Positions 27,785 through 36,250 of a stretch of DNA of 64,000 bases are shown here, one piece after another. Positions within the stretch are counted from its first letter, which is position 1. Each line of letters begins with the position of its first letter. The stretch covers positions 1-64,000 of the forward strand of contig CAWESB010000025.1 in assembly GCA_963811635.1 (NCBI GenBank), in the 5' to 3' direction. The notes beneath the pieces were generated by a model that was given only the letters and a program-made list of their open reading frames with translations, had not been told where the DNA came from and did not search any database. Source of the DNA: JAIBJN01 sp963811635 (GTDB taxonomy: Bacteria > Actinomycetota > Thermoleophilia > Gaiellales > Gaiellaceae). Position numbers and translations under genes: made by a program.

Positions 27785-29433
27785 CTACCCGCCGCGGGGC
27801 CGGAGGCGCTCGCAGGCGACCGGCACGTCGCGCCCGCGGTCAAAGTAGGCGGTGTCCCGGCCGGCGCCCCCGTCCAGCCTCCGGTCACGCCTATGGTCGA
27901 CCGCCTTCAGCACGTCGGGCCCCTTGCCGCCCCACATCCTGTCTCTGCCCTTCCCTCCGACAAGCACGTCGGCCGAGCCGCCACCTCGTAGGTCAGCGCC
28001 GCCTGCAAAGCGGCCGCCGGCGCCGAAGCCGCCGGCAGCGGTGAGCCGGTCCCGCCCGCGGCCGCCGACGAGCGAGACCATGATCGGGTCCGGGTGGATG
28101 GAGATGTCGACGTCGTTGTCTCTGTTGAGCGAAATCCCTTGCGACCCGAGGGCAAGGGATGCTCCCGAGCCCTTGCCGACCACCGTGATGAGATCCACCA
28201 CGTCGTGGAGGTTCACGTCGACCTCGATCTCGGATTGTCCGATCTCGGGCGTGGCCCCAGGAGCGAGCTGCCCGCCGCGGAGGTCGATGACGAGCGTCTC
28301 CGGGGTATCGGTCGCGCCTACGACCACGATCCGGTCGGTATTCGACGTAATGGCGCCTCCGCAGCCCGTCGCCGGAGCGCCGAAGCGGATCAGGCCGCCG
28401 CTGACTGTCAGCGTCGCCCGCATGCCCGGTGCAATCGTCGCCGAGACCACCCCACCTGCCCAGCTGCAGTCCGTTTCGACGGGATCAGGGCCTGGGGGAG
28501 GCGGAGGGGGCGGATCGAGCGGAAACCGGTTCTCGACAACGATCGGGCCGGGGTCGAGCCCTCGGTCGTACGCGGCGGTGTCGATTCCGGGGCCCCCGTG
28601 GATCTTCAGGTCGGCCTCACCGTCATTGGCATCGATTACGTCGTCGCCGTAGCCACCGAGGAGTGTGTCGGCACCGGGACCTCCGGAAATGGAGTCGTTC
28701 CCGTCCCCACCCCTTAGCTTGTCATTCCCCGCTCCGCCGTCGATCACGTCAGGACCATCGGAGCCGTGGATGAAGTCGCCGCCGTCGTCGCCGACCAGCA
28801 GATCGCCAAAGTTGCTTCCGGTCAGGGAATCTCCCAGGCTGCCGGCCCGCAACGTGACCGGGCCGGGGAAGACGAGCCCGGACCCGTAGCCACCGCGGGC
28901 GGTGAGAATGTGGGGCATCCCGTCCGCTGCGACGAGCTCGATCGAGTTGGGGAGCGGAGAGAACGTGATGTCGACGTCGTGATCGGCGTTGAAAGCGACG
29001 CCCCCGTTCCCTGCCGCGAGCGGCACCTCGTCGGGACTGCCGCGAACGACCACTTTGTCGGAGGCATCGCCGAGCTCGACGCGAACCTCGATCTCCGGAT
29101 CTTCGATGTTGTCCGGTGTGGTGGCGCCCGGCGCGAGCGGGCCGTTGAACTGGTCGATGATCAGGTGCTCGGTCGAGCCGCCCGGGCCCGAGACGAGAAT
29201 CCTGTCCGTGTTCGTGTTCGTTGCGGCCCCGCAGGGAGCGCCGTTGAGCTCGATGTCCGACCCCGTCACCGCGAGCGTGGCCGAACTCGCCGGGGCCGAG
29301 CGCGGCGGTCACCTCGCAGCGCGGCGCCGGAGTACGAGCAAGTGGCCGCGGCCGCGGTCCCTGAAAGGCCCGCGCCTACAGCAGCGGCGACGATCAGCGT
29401 CGCCGAGAATCTGAAGGCAACACTGATTCTCAC
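27785..29433 (-). pseudogene. Secreted calcium-binding-repeat (RTX-like) protein, frameshifted near N-terminus
   Basis: About 550 residues. A GTG at 29433 opens a clear signal peptide (FSATLIVAAAVGAGLSGTA, then AAA). Two surplus bases (near 29315-29321 and 29278-29284) must be removed to join it to the long frame. The mature protein has two parallel halves, each starting with a C-S-x-x-G segment and sharing NTDRI and LAPGAT, and each ending in RTX-like nonapeptides (GGAGNDKLRGGDGNDSISGG in the first, GGKGRDRMWGGKGPDVL in the second). A Pro-rich linker (DPPPPPPPGPD) joins the halves. Ca-dependent folding outside the cell is expected. Confidence 0.75.
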
Positions 29434-29612
29434 CGCAGTCTCACTCCGGAGGCTAGACGCCGACTGCTAGCCAGGCAAGCGGTGAGGCAGAACCCTAATC
29501 GCCTGGGGGGGCCGTCGGCCGAGTTGTTGGCCGCCGCTTGCCCTGCGACTCGTTAGGCTCCCGAGCGTACCGTTGTGCGGGACGCGCCGCCGGGGACGTT
29601 GACGGCGCTCGA

Positions 29613-32300
29613 ATGAAGGGGGTGTTCCCATTGAAGGGAGCAGTCAGGCGATCAACCGGGATTTCAATCTCGATCGCATTCGCGCTCGTGGTCGCGGCGC
29701 TCGCGCTGTCGGCCCCGGCGGGCGCTCAAGTGGGTCCACCGTTTGACGGCAACCCGGTCTCGCCGGGACTCGGCCCGACCTATGGAGAGCAGTGGTGTGC
29801 TCCCGTGGGGAGCGAGAACGTCCCGCAGTCAGCGCCGCTGGCTCTGATCCCCTACGGCGCGATTCGCTGCACGCTCGACCGGTTCGAGTCCGAGGCTGCT
29901 GCGGCCGGCGTGCCGGATCGGCTCAGTTATTCGGTCATCGGAGACTCTACGCTCGGGCGGGACATCTTCGGCGTCGTCGTCAACGCGCTGGAAACTCCCG
30001 ACCAGCAGCGCGACTACGCTCGTTGGCAGCAGCTTCGGCAGCTCATGCTGAGCGACCCGGCCGGGGCCCAGACGCTTCTGGCGTCCTGGGGCGACAACGT
30101 CAAGCTACCCGTCTTCGTGGAGGCGAACATCCACGGTGGCGAGCGCGAGGGCACCGACGCGATGATGCAGGCGATCCGCGATCTGGTGACCCTGCCGCGC
30201 GGGGCGAACGACACGGTCGACGAGCTCCTCGACCACGCCATCGTCGTCGTCATCCCGACCACGAACCCCGACGGTCGCGTGGCCGGACGGCGGCAGAACG
30301 AAAATCGCTTCGACCTCAACCGAGACCTGCTCGTCCAGTCGCAGCCTGAGATGCGCGCCAACACCGCATTCCAGCTCGAATGGCTCGCACCGGTCGGGCT
30401 GTTCATGCACGGCTACTACAACCCCACCCTCGTCGACGGGCTGACGAAGCCGCACAATCCGGGGCTCGAATACGACAAGTTCCTCTACTGGAACCAGCGC
30501 CGTCTGGACGCCAACCAGGCGGCCATCGAGGCGATCGGCCGAAGCATCCAGCGGCCGGTCAACCAGTGGGACCAGCGCGGCGTCAGCGGCAGCAAGAACG
30601 GAGGCCCGGAAGTCGCCGAGGGCTGGGACGACTGGGGGCCGTTCTACAGCCAGACCTACGGAGCGTTCTTCGGCGTCGACGGGTCCACCGTCGAGATGTG
30701 CAACAACGCGGCCTGCGGTGGCGCACTCGGGTCGAAGCGCGAGCAGTACCTCATCTTCTATTCGTCGGCCGACTTCTGGATCGAGAACCGGGCCACCATC
30801 CTGGCCGACCAGCTCGAGATCTTCCGGCGCGGCGTGATTGGCGCGGCCCGGGTCAACTGCTGCGACGACCCCTTGGTGGCGAGCCGCGGCTTCACCGAGG
30901 ACCAGCACAACTGGATGGTCGAGTACCCGAAGGCGTTCCTCATCCCCTTCGTCGGAGGCTCGGCCGACCAGGCCTCCCCCGACCGGGCTGTCCAGCGAAG
31001 CGACGCCGAGGCGAACCGGCTCGTCCAGTGGCTGCTGGACAACGGTGTCGAGGTGGGCCGAACCGGGGCCGACATCGTCTGGGCCGGGACGAGGTACCCC
31101 GCCGGTTCCTACGTCGTCTCCATGCGGCAGCCGTTCCGCGGCTATGCGTACACCGCCTTGGCCGCGGGACAGGACATCTCCGACCGGATCAGCCAGCTGT
31201 ACGCACCGCCGGGGGCCTGGAGCCACGGGTCACTCTGGGGCGCGGACGTCATCGAGATCCCGGCGGGCGACGCGTCCTTCAACCCGGCGACGACTCCCGT
31301 CGCCGACGTCAACGAACTCCTGGGCGGCGTGCGCGTCGGCGGCCCGGCGGACTGGTACGCCCTGACGATCAGGGGAACCGCGGAGCTCCGGGCCGTCCTG
31401 GACGTGCTCCGAGGCGGGGTCGACGGCGAGGTCGCGGAGGCCGCGTTCATGAGCGCCTCCGCCGGCGCAATGCCGGCCGGCTCGGTGATCTTCCCCGGCG
31501 ACGCGGCGACCGCGGTCGCTCTCGACGCGGCCGGAAAGGCGGCCGGTGTCTTCTTCGAGCGAGGCCTCGGCATGACGCCGGCGGGGACGCAGCTCGACGA
31601 GGCGCCCCGGATCGCCATCCTCGTCGACAGCGGGAACCCCGTCGAATCCGACACGTCGTGGTCGCTGCGCCAGATCTTCGGGCCCGACGTGGGCTTCGTC
31701 TCGACCACGAGCGGGTCGAACTCGCTGCAGAACGCGGCGACCGACCCCTTGGAGAGCTTCGACGTCATCTACAACACCGGACAGAACTACCCGACCGGCA
31801 ACACCGCACGGGGACGCCTCAGCGCGTTCTTCGAGCGGGGCGGCGGCTACATCGGGACGAGCCAGTCCGCGTCCAACTTCGCCTTCCTCGCCGGAGCGCA
31901 CCCGGCGCTCATCAAGGGCAACCTGACCCAGGGAAGCGACGGCGCGGGCGGCGGGATCGCCCTCTGGGACAACGTCGGCACGAACAGCCCGCTCACGGGC
32001 GCCTACCCGGCGCGGGACAACCTCTACCTGCCGTCGAACGTGACGTGGTTCGCGTCCCTGCCGACCGGTGCCACGGTGGACGGCCGGTATCTGCCGAGCG
32101 TCGATGCGACGTTCGTCGCGGGGCTCTGGCAGGACCGCGATCGGAAGGCGGAGAGCGCGCCGATCATCGTTCACGGCACGACCCTCGTGGGGAGCCGGTA
32201 CCTGGCCATCGCCACGAATCCCTTCTCGCGCGGGGACGCCGAGCGCGAGTGGCCGCTCATCGGCCAGGCTGCGCTCTGGTCGAACCTCACGGACGACTAA
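29613..32300 (+). CDS. Secreted M14-family metallopeptidase
   Basis: An 895-residue exported protein. The signal peptide ends in APAGAQ. The M14 carboxypeptidase domain (about residues 60-420) has the zinc motif in ANIHGGEREG, the NPDGR turn, RFDLNRDLL and the third zinc ligand in LFMHGYYNP. The C-terminal half (about 560-895) has glutamine-amidotransferase-like features (RIAILVDSGNP, ERGGGYIGTSQSA) seen in large secreted M14 proteins. ATG 29613 is used; a TTG at 29631 with a better-spaced AAGGGGG is an alternative. A second, different M14 gene lies at 46947. Confidence 0.87.
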   Translation: MKGVFPLKGAVRRSTGISISIAFALVVAALALSAPAGAQVGPPFDGNPVSPGLGPTYGEQWCAPVGSENVPQSAPLALIPYGAIRCTLDRFESEAAAAGVPDRLSYSVIGDSTLGRDIFGVVVNALETPDQQRDYARWQQLRQLMLSDPAGAQTLLASWGDNVKLPVFVEANIHGGEREGTDAMMQAIRDLVTLPRGANDTVDELLDHAIVVVIPTTNPDGRVAGRRQNENRFDLNRDLLVQSQPEMRANTAFQLEWLAPVGLFMHGYYNPTLVDGLTKPHNPGLEYDKFLYWNQRRLDANQAAIEAIGRSIQRPVNQWDQRGVSGSKNGGPEVAEGWDDWGPFYSQTYGAFFGVDGSTVEMCNNAACGGALGSKREQYLIFYSSADFWIENRATILADQLEIFRRGVIGAARVNCCDDPLVASRGFTEDQHNWMVEYPKAFLIPFVGGSADQASPDRAVQRSDAEANRLVQWLLDNGVEVGRTGADIVWAGTRYPAGSYVVSMRQPFRGYAYTALAAGQDISDRISQLYAPPGAWSHGSLWGADVIEIPAGDASFNPATTPVADVNELLGGVRVGGPADWYALTIRGTAELRAVLDVLRGGVDGEVAEAAFMSASAGAMPAGSVIFPGDAATAVALDAAGKAAGVFFERGLGMTPAGTQLDEAPRIAILVDSGNPVESDTSWSLRQIFGPDVGFVSTTSGSNSLQNAATDPLESFDVIYNTGQNYPTGNTARGRLSAFFERGGGYIGTSQSASNFAFLAGAHPALIKGNLTQGSDGAGGGIALWDNVGTNSPLTGAYPARDNLYLPSNVTWFASLPTGATVDGRYLPSVDATFVAGLWQDRDRKAESAPIIVHGTTLVGSRYLAIATNPFSRGDAEREWPLIGQAALWSNLTDD

Positions 32301-32318
32301 GGGCGAGCAAGACCCGAA

Positions 32319-32349
32319 GGTGAGGGGCGGGCTTCCCGCCCCTCACCTG
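32319..32349. terminator. Bidirectional terminator hairpin (14-bp arms)
   Basis: AGGTGAGGGGCGGG pairs perfectly with CCCGCCCCTCACCT around a CTT loop. It lies between the convergent M14 and CHAP genes and could serve both. Confidence 0.75.
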
Positions 32350-32359
32350 ATCGGTGCCG

Positions 32360-33247
32360 TTACGGCGCGGGCGAGACCTCGATCGAGGTGGCGCCAGCGG
32401 TGAGGAACGTGTTGACCTGCTTGTGCATCGCGGGTCGCGAGCTCAGGCCTTCGGCTTCTTCGGTCGTTCCGTCGGCGAAGGTCGCCCGCACGTCGAACTG
32501 CCGTTTCGGCGTTGTCCGACGCACCGGAGGCTGCTCGCGAGCCTCCAGCTCAGCCCTGATCGCGGCGACCGTCTCCTTGCCGGCGATGCCGGTCTCCGCG
32601 AGGCCGTGGCGGCCCTGGAACTTCTCGACCGACTTCTCGGTCCTCTCCCCGAACTCGCCGTCGACGTCGACCGTCTTGTGCCCGAGGCGGACGAGCAGGC
32701 GCTGGAGCTCCTTGACCTCAGGCCCATGGTCTCCTCGGCCGAGCCCGGTCGGAACCCGGCCGGGGACGCGGATGAACGTCTCGCATTCGTCCGCCCGGCG
32801 GGTCTTGACGAAGACGCCCTCGCCGCCGCTGTCGCCGATCGTGTTGCCCTCGACCGTGCGGACCGAGCCGTCCGGCATGGCCTCGACGACGATGCCGATG
32901 TGGTCAGGCGTCTCGTCAACGGGCCGGAGGCCACCGATGGGGAGCTGGAAGCAGACGACGTCACCGGGCTTGGGCTTGCGGACGACCCAGCCGTTGGCGG
33001 CCGCAGCCCTGGCCGTCTCGGGAACGCTGGCGGAGCGGCCGGTCTCGGTCAGCTCGCGACGTGCCTCCCGATAGCACCAGACGATGAAGCTCGTGCACCA
33101 CGCGTAGCCGGTGTCCTTCGAGCCTTTCACGAAGCTGTCGGCGGCCTGGTATTGCCGGATGCGCGCGGCCGTGTTGAAGCCGCTCTCCCGGACGCCGTCC
33201 CGGGCCTCGGCGAGGGCGATCCGTCGTGCGCGTTCACGGGCAAACAT
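32360..33247 (-). CDS. CHAP-domain amidase with peptidoglycan-binding domain
   Basis: A 295-residue protein from ATG 33247 behind GGAGGTGAG. Residues 25-150 are a CHAP cysteine amidase/peptidase (YAWCTSFIVWCYREA with the nucleophile Cys, PDHIGIVVEA with His, VEGNT). Residues 165-230 are a PG_binding_1 domain (GPEVKELQRLLVRLGH, DGEFGERTEKSVEKFQ). A basic C-terminal region ends QFDVRATFADG... and SIEVSPAP. There is no signal peptide, so it resembles a phage-type endolysin, although no phage genes are nearby. Confidence 0.82.
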   Translation of the reverse strand: MFARERARRIALAEARDGVRESGFNTAARIRQYQAADSFVKGSKDTGYAWCTSFIVWCYREARRELTETGRSASVPETARAAAANGWVVRKPKPGDVVCFQLPIGGLRPVDETPDHIGIVVEAMPDGSVRTVEGNTIGDSGGEGVFVKTRRADECETFIRVPGRVPTGLGRGDHGPEVKELQRLLVRLGHKTVDVDGEFGERTEKSVEKFQGRHGLAETGIAGKETVAAIRAELEAREQPPVRRTTPKRQFDVRATFADGTTEEAEGLSSRPAMHKQVNTFLTAGATSIEVSPAP

Positions 33248-33378
33248 CGGCTCACCTCCGAGTGACGATGCGCGAGGATACCCCGCTGGCATGGGTCGAG
33301 GAAAGGTACGGCTACCCGTACCTCGGCCGGGGGCTGCCTGCCTGGCTCCAGCCCCGGTGCTGCGAGATCCTTCCAGTC

Positions 33379-34356
33379 ATGACCGAGCACGAACTCACCT
33401 TTCTCTTCACCGACATCGAGCGATCCACGGGCCTCGTCCGCACGCTCGGCGCCGAATACTGCGACGTCCTCTCGGGGTCCCGCTCGCGCATTCGCTGGGC
33501 GGTCGCCAACTCGGGCGGCCGCGAGATCGAGTGCCGCGCCGACGAGTTTTTCTCCGTCTTCGAATCATCCGAGGCCGCGGTCGAGGCCGCCTGCGAGGCG
33601 CAGCGCTCGCTCCTCGCCGAGTCCTGGCCTGGTGAGGCAGCCGTCCTCGTCCGCATGGGCCTGCACACGGGCGTCGCCATCGACGCGGGCTACGGCTTCG
33701 TCGGTCTCGACGTCCACAGGGCAGCGCGCATCAGCTCGGCCGGCCACGGCGGCCAGATTCTGCTCTCGCGCACGACGGCCGAGCTCTCCGGCGCGGCCGC
33801 GGTCGACCTCGGTCTCTACGAGCTCTCCGGCCTTCCCGAGCCCGAGCAGGTCTTCCAGCTGGTGGCACCCGGGCTTCCGACCGACTTCCCGCCGCTCCGG
33901 CGCGCCCGCCGGATCGACGACGACCGCCTTCGCGTCGTGCTGGCCGACGACTCCGTCCTCATCCGCGACGGGATCGCCCGTCTGCTCGAGGACCTCGGGA
34001 TGAACGTGGTGGCCCAGGCCGGCACGGGCGACGAGCTGCTCGAGCAGGTCGCGGACACCCGCCCGGACGTGGCTGTCGTCGACATCCGCATGCCTCCCTC
34101 CGGCCGCGACGAAGGCGTCCGCGCGGCCAAGGCGATCCGCGGGCTGTACCCCGGCACCGGCGTCCTGCTCCTGTCCCAGGCCGTCGAGCCCGCCTACGCA
34201 CGCGAGCTGCTCGCGACCGGTGGCGAGGGCGTCGGCTATCTGCTCAAGGATCGCGTCGCGGACGTGGCCGAGTTCGCGAAGGCGCTCCACACCGTCGCAG
34301 ACGGAGGCGTCGTGCTCGACGAGGAGCTCGACGTGCTCGCGAGCGTCGTTACCTAG
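33379..34356 (+). CDS. Class III nucleotidyl cyclase fused to a receiver domain
   Basis: A 325-residue protein. Residues 1-165 are a class III cyclase homology domain (LTFLFTDIERSTGLVR with the first metal Asp, CRADEFFSVFE with the second, VHRAARISSAGHGG with the transition-state Arg and His in place of Asn). Residues 180-325 are a NarL-type receiver (VVLADDSVLIRDG, VAVVDIRMPPSG, YLLKDRVADV). The receiver is followed directly by the stop, with no LuxR helix-turn-helix. The best receiver match in the window is the regulator at 58971. ATG 33379 is chosen; an upstream ATG at 33268 adds a segment without family features. Confidence 0.85.
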   Translation: MTEHELTFLFTDIERSTGLVRTLGAEYCDVLSGSRSRIRWAVANSGGREIECRADEFFSVFESSEAAVEAACEAQRSLLAESWPGEAAVLVRMGLHTGVAIDAGYGFVGLDVHRAARISSAGHGGQILLSRTTAELSGAAAVDLGLYELSGLPEPEQVFQLVAPGLPTDFPPLRRARRIDDDRLRVVLADDSVLIRDGIARLLEDLGMNVVAQAGTGDELLEQVADTRPDVAVVDIRMPPSGRDEGVRAAKAIRGLYPGTGVLLLSQAVEPAYARELLATGGEGVGYLLKDRVADVAEFAKALHTVADGGVVLDEELDVLASVVT

Positions 34357-34486
34357 AAGGCTCGGGCTTCGGCGCGACGAGCTTGAGCAGCCGCTCGAGC
34401 GTCGACGCATCGAGCTCGCCCCGGTTGCGGGCAAGGGCGGCGAGGAGCGCGAGCTGGCTGCGCGTGGGTTCCTGCTCGTTCTTCAT
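34349..34486 (-). CDS. Small basic/helical protein, 45 aa
   Basis: An ATG at 34486 opens a 45-residue frame, KNEQEPTRSQLALLAALARN followed by a second amphipathic helix (DASTLERLLKLVAPK). It lies 25 nt past the ABC permease stop on the same strand, so it is probably co-transcribed, and overlaps the convergent cyclase gene by 8 nt. No family is recognised. Confidence 0.4.
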   Translation of the reverse strand: MKNEQEPTRSQLALLAALARNRGELDASTLERLLKLVAPKPEPSR

Positions 34487-34511
34487 GGGCCGTCGATGTT
34501 CGCGGCCGTGG

Positions 34512-35375
34512 CTAGAGATCCTTCCGCGCGAATGCGGCCAGCGCGGCGGCGCCGACGAGCCCGAGGTAGATCAACGTCCAGGGCCACAGGAAGGGGCCGG
34601 CCCCCTGGGCGCCGCCGAACGGCCCGAGCGTGAGGGCGGCTTCGGTGAAGCCGGTCGTGTCCGCGGTGATGGCATCGAGCCCGTCCTGGTAGAGCGCCTC
34701 GAAGGGGAGAGCCCAGGAGGCCACCTGCGCGACGTTCATGAGCGTCTCCGAGTCGAGCGCCTCCCCGATCTGGCCGAGCAGCCCCGCGACGAGCCCGGCG
34801 CCGAAGACCATGAAAACGGCGATTCCGTTCGCCGTGGCCGAGAGGAAGACCGAGCCAAGCAGCGAGAGAGCCGCGATCACGGCCGTCGCGGCGGCGAGCT
34901 GCAGGGCCGGCCCGACCACCCGGTCCGGCGTCCAGTCGCCGATCGCCCACGTGATCGTCAGCGTGCCCGCGTAGACGACGGCGACGTAGAAGGCGCAGAC
35001 CGCCGCCGCCGCCAGGAAGCGGCCGAGGAGGAGCACGGGCCGCCCGATCGGGCGGACGACGAGGGGCTGGAGCAGCCCACGCTCGGCGTCGCCTCGCACG
35101 GTCGCGAGCGTGAGGAACGCGGCCAGCACGGCGCCGAGAAAGAGCGTCGCGAACATGGAGAGGCCGAACATCGTCGCCCCGGTCAGCTCACGGTCGTCGA
35201 CGTTGAACGGGTCTTCGCCCGGGCCGACGCGCGCCTCGACCGCGTCGAACGCCTCGTTCGTCCCGAGCGCGTAGAGCCCGAGGAAGGCGGCCGTGAGCAG
35301 GACGACCACGAGGAAGACCCGGCGGCGCAGGCTCTCCCTCAGGGCGTAGCCGATGATCACGGCGACCCCGGTCAT
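34512..35375 (-). CDS. ABC-2 type transporter permease
   Basis: A 287-residue membrane protein with six predicted helices. It starts with a short cytoplasmic segment (IIGYALRESLRRRVFLVVVL), and has an outside loop between helices 1 and 2 (TNEAFDAVEARVGPG) and the intracellular signature TVRGDAERGLLQPLVVRPI. It overlaps the ATPase gene by 4 nt, forming one exporter. The substrate is not known; the pair diverges from the selenoprotein cluster with 36 bp between starts. Confidence 0.85.
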   Translation of the reverse strand: MTGVAVIIGYALRESLRRRVFLVVVLLTAAFLGLYALGTNEAFDAVEARVGPGEDPFNVDDRELTGATMFGLSMFATLFLGAVLAAFLTLATVRGDAERGLLQPLVVRPIGRPVLLLGRFLAAAAVCAFYVAVVYAGTLTITWAIGDWTPDRVVGPALQLAAATAVIAALSLLGSVFLSATANGIAVFMVFGAGLVAGLLGQIGEALDSETLMNVAQVASWALPFEALYQDGLDAITADTTGFTEAALTLGPFGGAQGAGPFLWPWTLIYLGLVGAAALAAFARKDL

Positions 35376-36214
35376 CCCGCGTCGTCCCCGACCGCCTCGA
35401 GGTAGATCTCCTCGAGGGTCGTCTCGAGCACCCGGACGCCGTAGACGCGCTCCCCGGACGCGACCAGGTCGGCGACGATCCGGGGCACGTCCTCCCGCTC
35501 GGCGGCCTCGAAGAGCCGGGTCCCGCCGTCGACATCGACCTCGACGCCGCGCGCCCGCGCGAGGTCGGACGGCCTGCCCTCGGCGACGGTCTTCCCGCGC
35601 GAGAGGATCACGACGCGGTCGCAGACGAGCTCGATCTCGCTGAGCAGGTGCGAGTTGAGGAGGACGGCGACGCCGCGGCGCCGGAGCTCCTCGAGCAGCC
35701 TCCGAACCGTGCGTCTGCCGCCCGGGTCGAGCGCGCTGGTCGGCTCGTCGAGGAAGAGGAAGCGCGGCGTCCCGACCAGGGCCTGCGCGATCCCCAGCCG
35801 CTGCTGCATCCCCTTCGACATGTTCTCGACGTGTCGTGAGCGCGCCTCCGTGAGCCCGACCAGCTCGAGCAGCTCGGCGCGCTCGGCCTCCCCTCCGGAG
35901 GAGCCCGCGAGACGCTGGTGGAGGAGCAGGAGCTCATCCGCGCTCGCCCACCCAGGGAAGCGGAACAGCTCCGCGAGGTAGCCCATGACCGCGCGCGCCT
36001 CGCGTGAACCGGCGGCGGCACCGCACACGTGCGCGTCGCCGTCGGTCGCACGGACGAGGCCGCAGCCGATCTTCACGAGCGTGGATTTGCCGGCACCGTT
36101 CGGCCCGAGAAGGCCGACCAGCTCACCTTCCTCCACGTGGAGGTCAACCCCGTCCAGTGCCGTCACGGGCCCGTAGCGCTTCACGAGCCCGCGTGCCGAG
36201 AACGCCGCCGCCAT
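35372..36214 (-). CDS. ABC transporter ATP-binding protein
   Basis: A 280-residue ATPase from ATG 36214. Walker A is GPNGAGKST near residue 41, the signature is MSKGMQQRLG near residue 135, Walker B is FLFLDEPTSALDP, and the switch His is in NSHLLSEIE. The C-terminal 60 residues (GERVYGVRVLETTLEEIYLE) are typical of drug/NatA-type exporters. The start lies only 36 bp from the divergent grdE-like start, so the two directions share regulatory DNA. Confidence 0.9.
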   Translation of the reverse strand: MAAAFSARGLVKRYGPVTALDGVDLHVEEGELVGLLGPNGAGKSTLVKIGCGLVRATDGDAHVCGAAAGSREARAVMGYLAELFRFPGWASADELLLLHQRLAGSSGGEAERAELLELVGLTEARSRHVENMSKGMQQRLGIAQALVGTPRFLFLDEPTSALDPGGRRTVRRLLEELRRRGVAVLLNSHLLSEIELVCDRVVILSRGKTVAEGRPSDLARARGVEVDVDGGTRLFEAAEREDVPRIVADLVASGERVYGVRVLETTLEEIYLEAVGDDAG

Positions 36215-36250
36215 CGCGCCGAGTGTACGGGCGTAGCAAACTACACAGCG

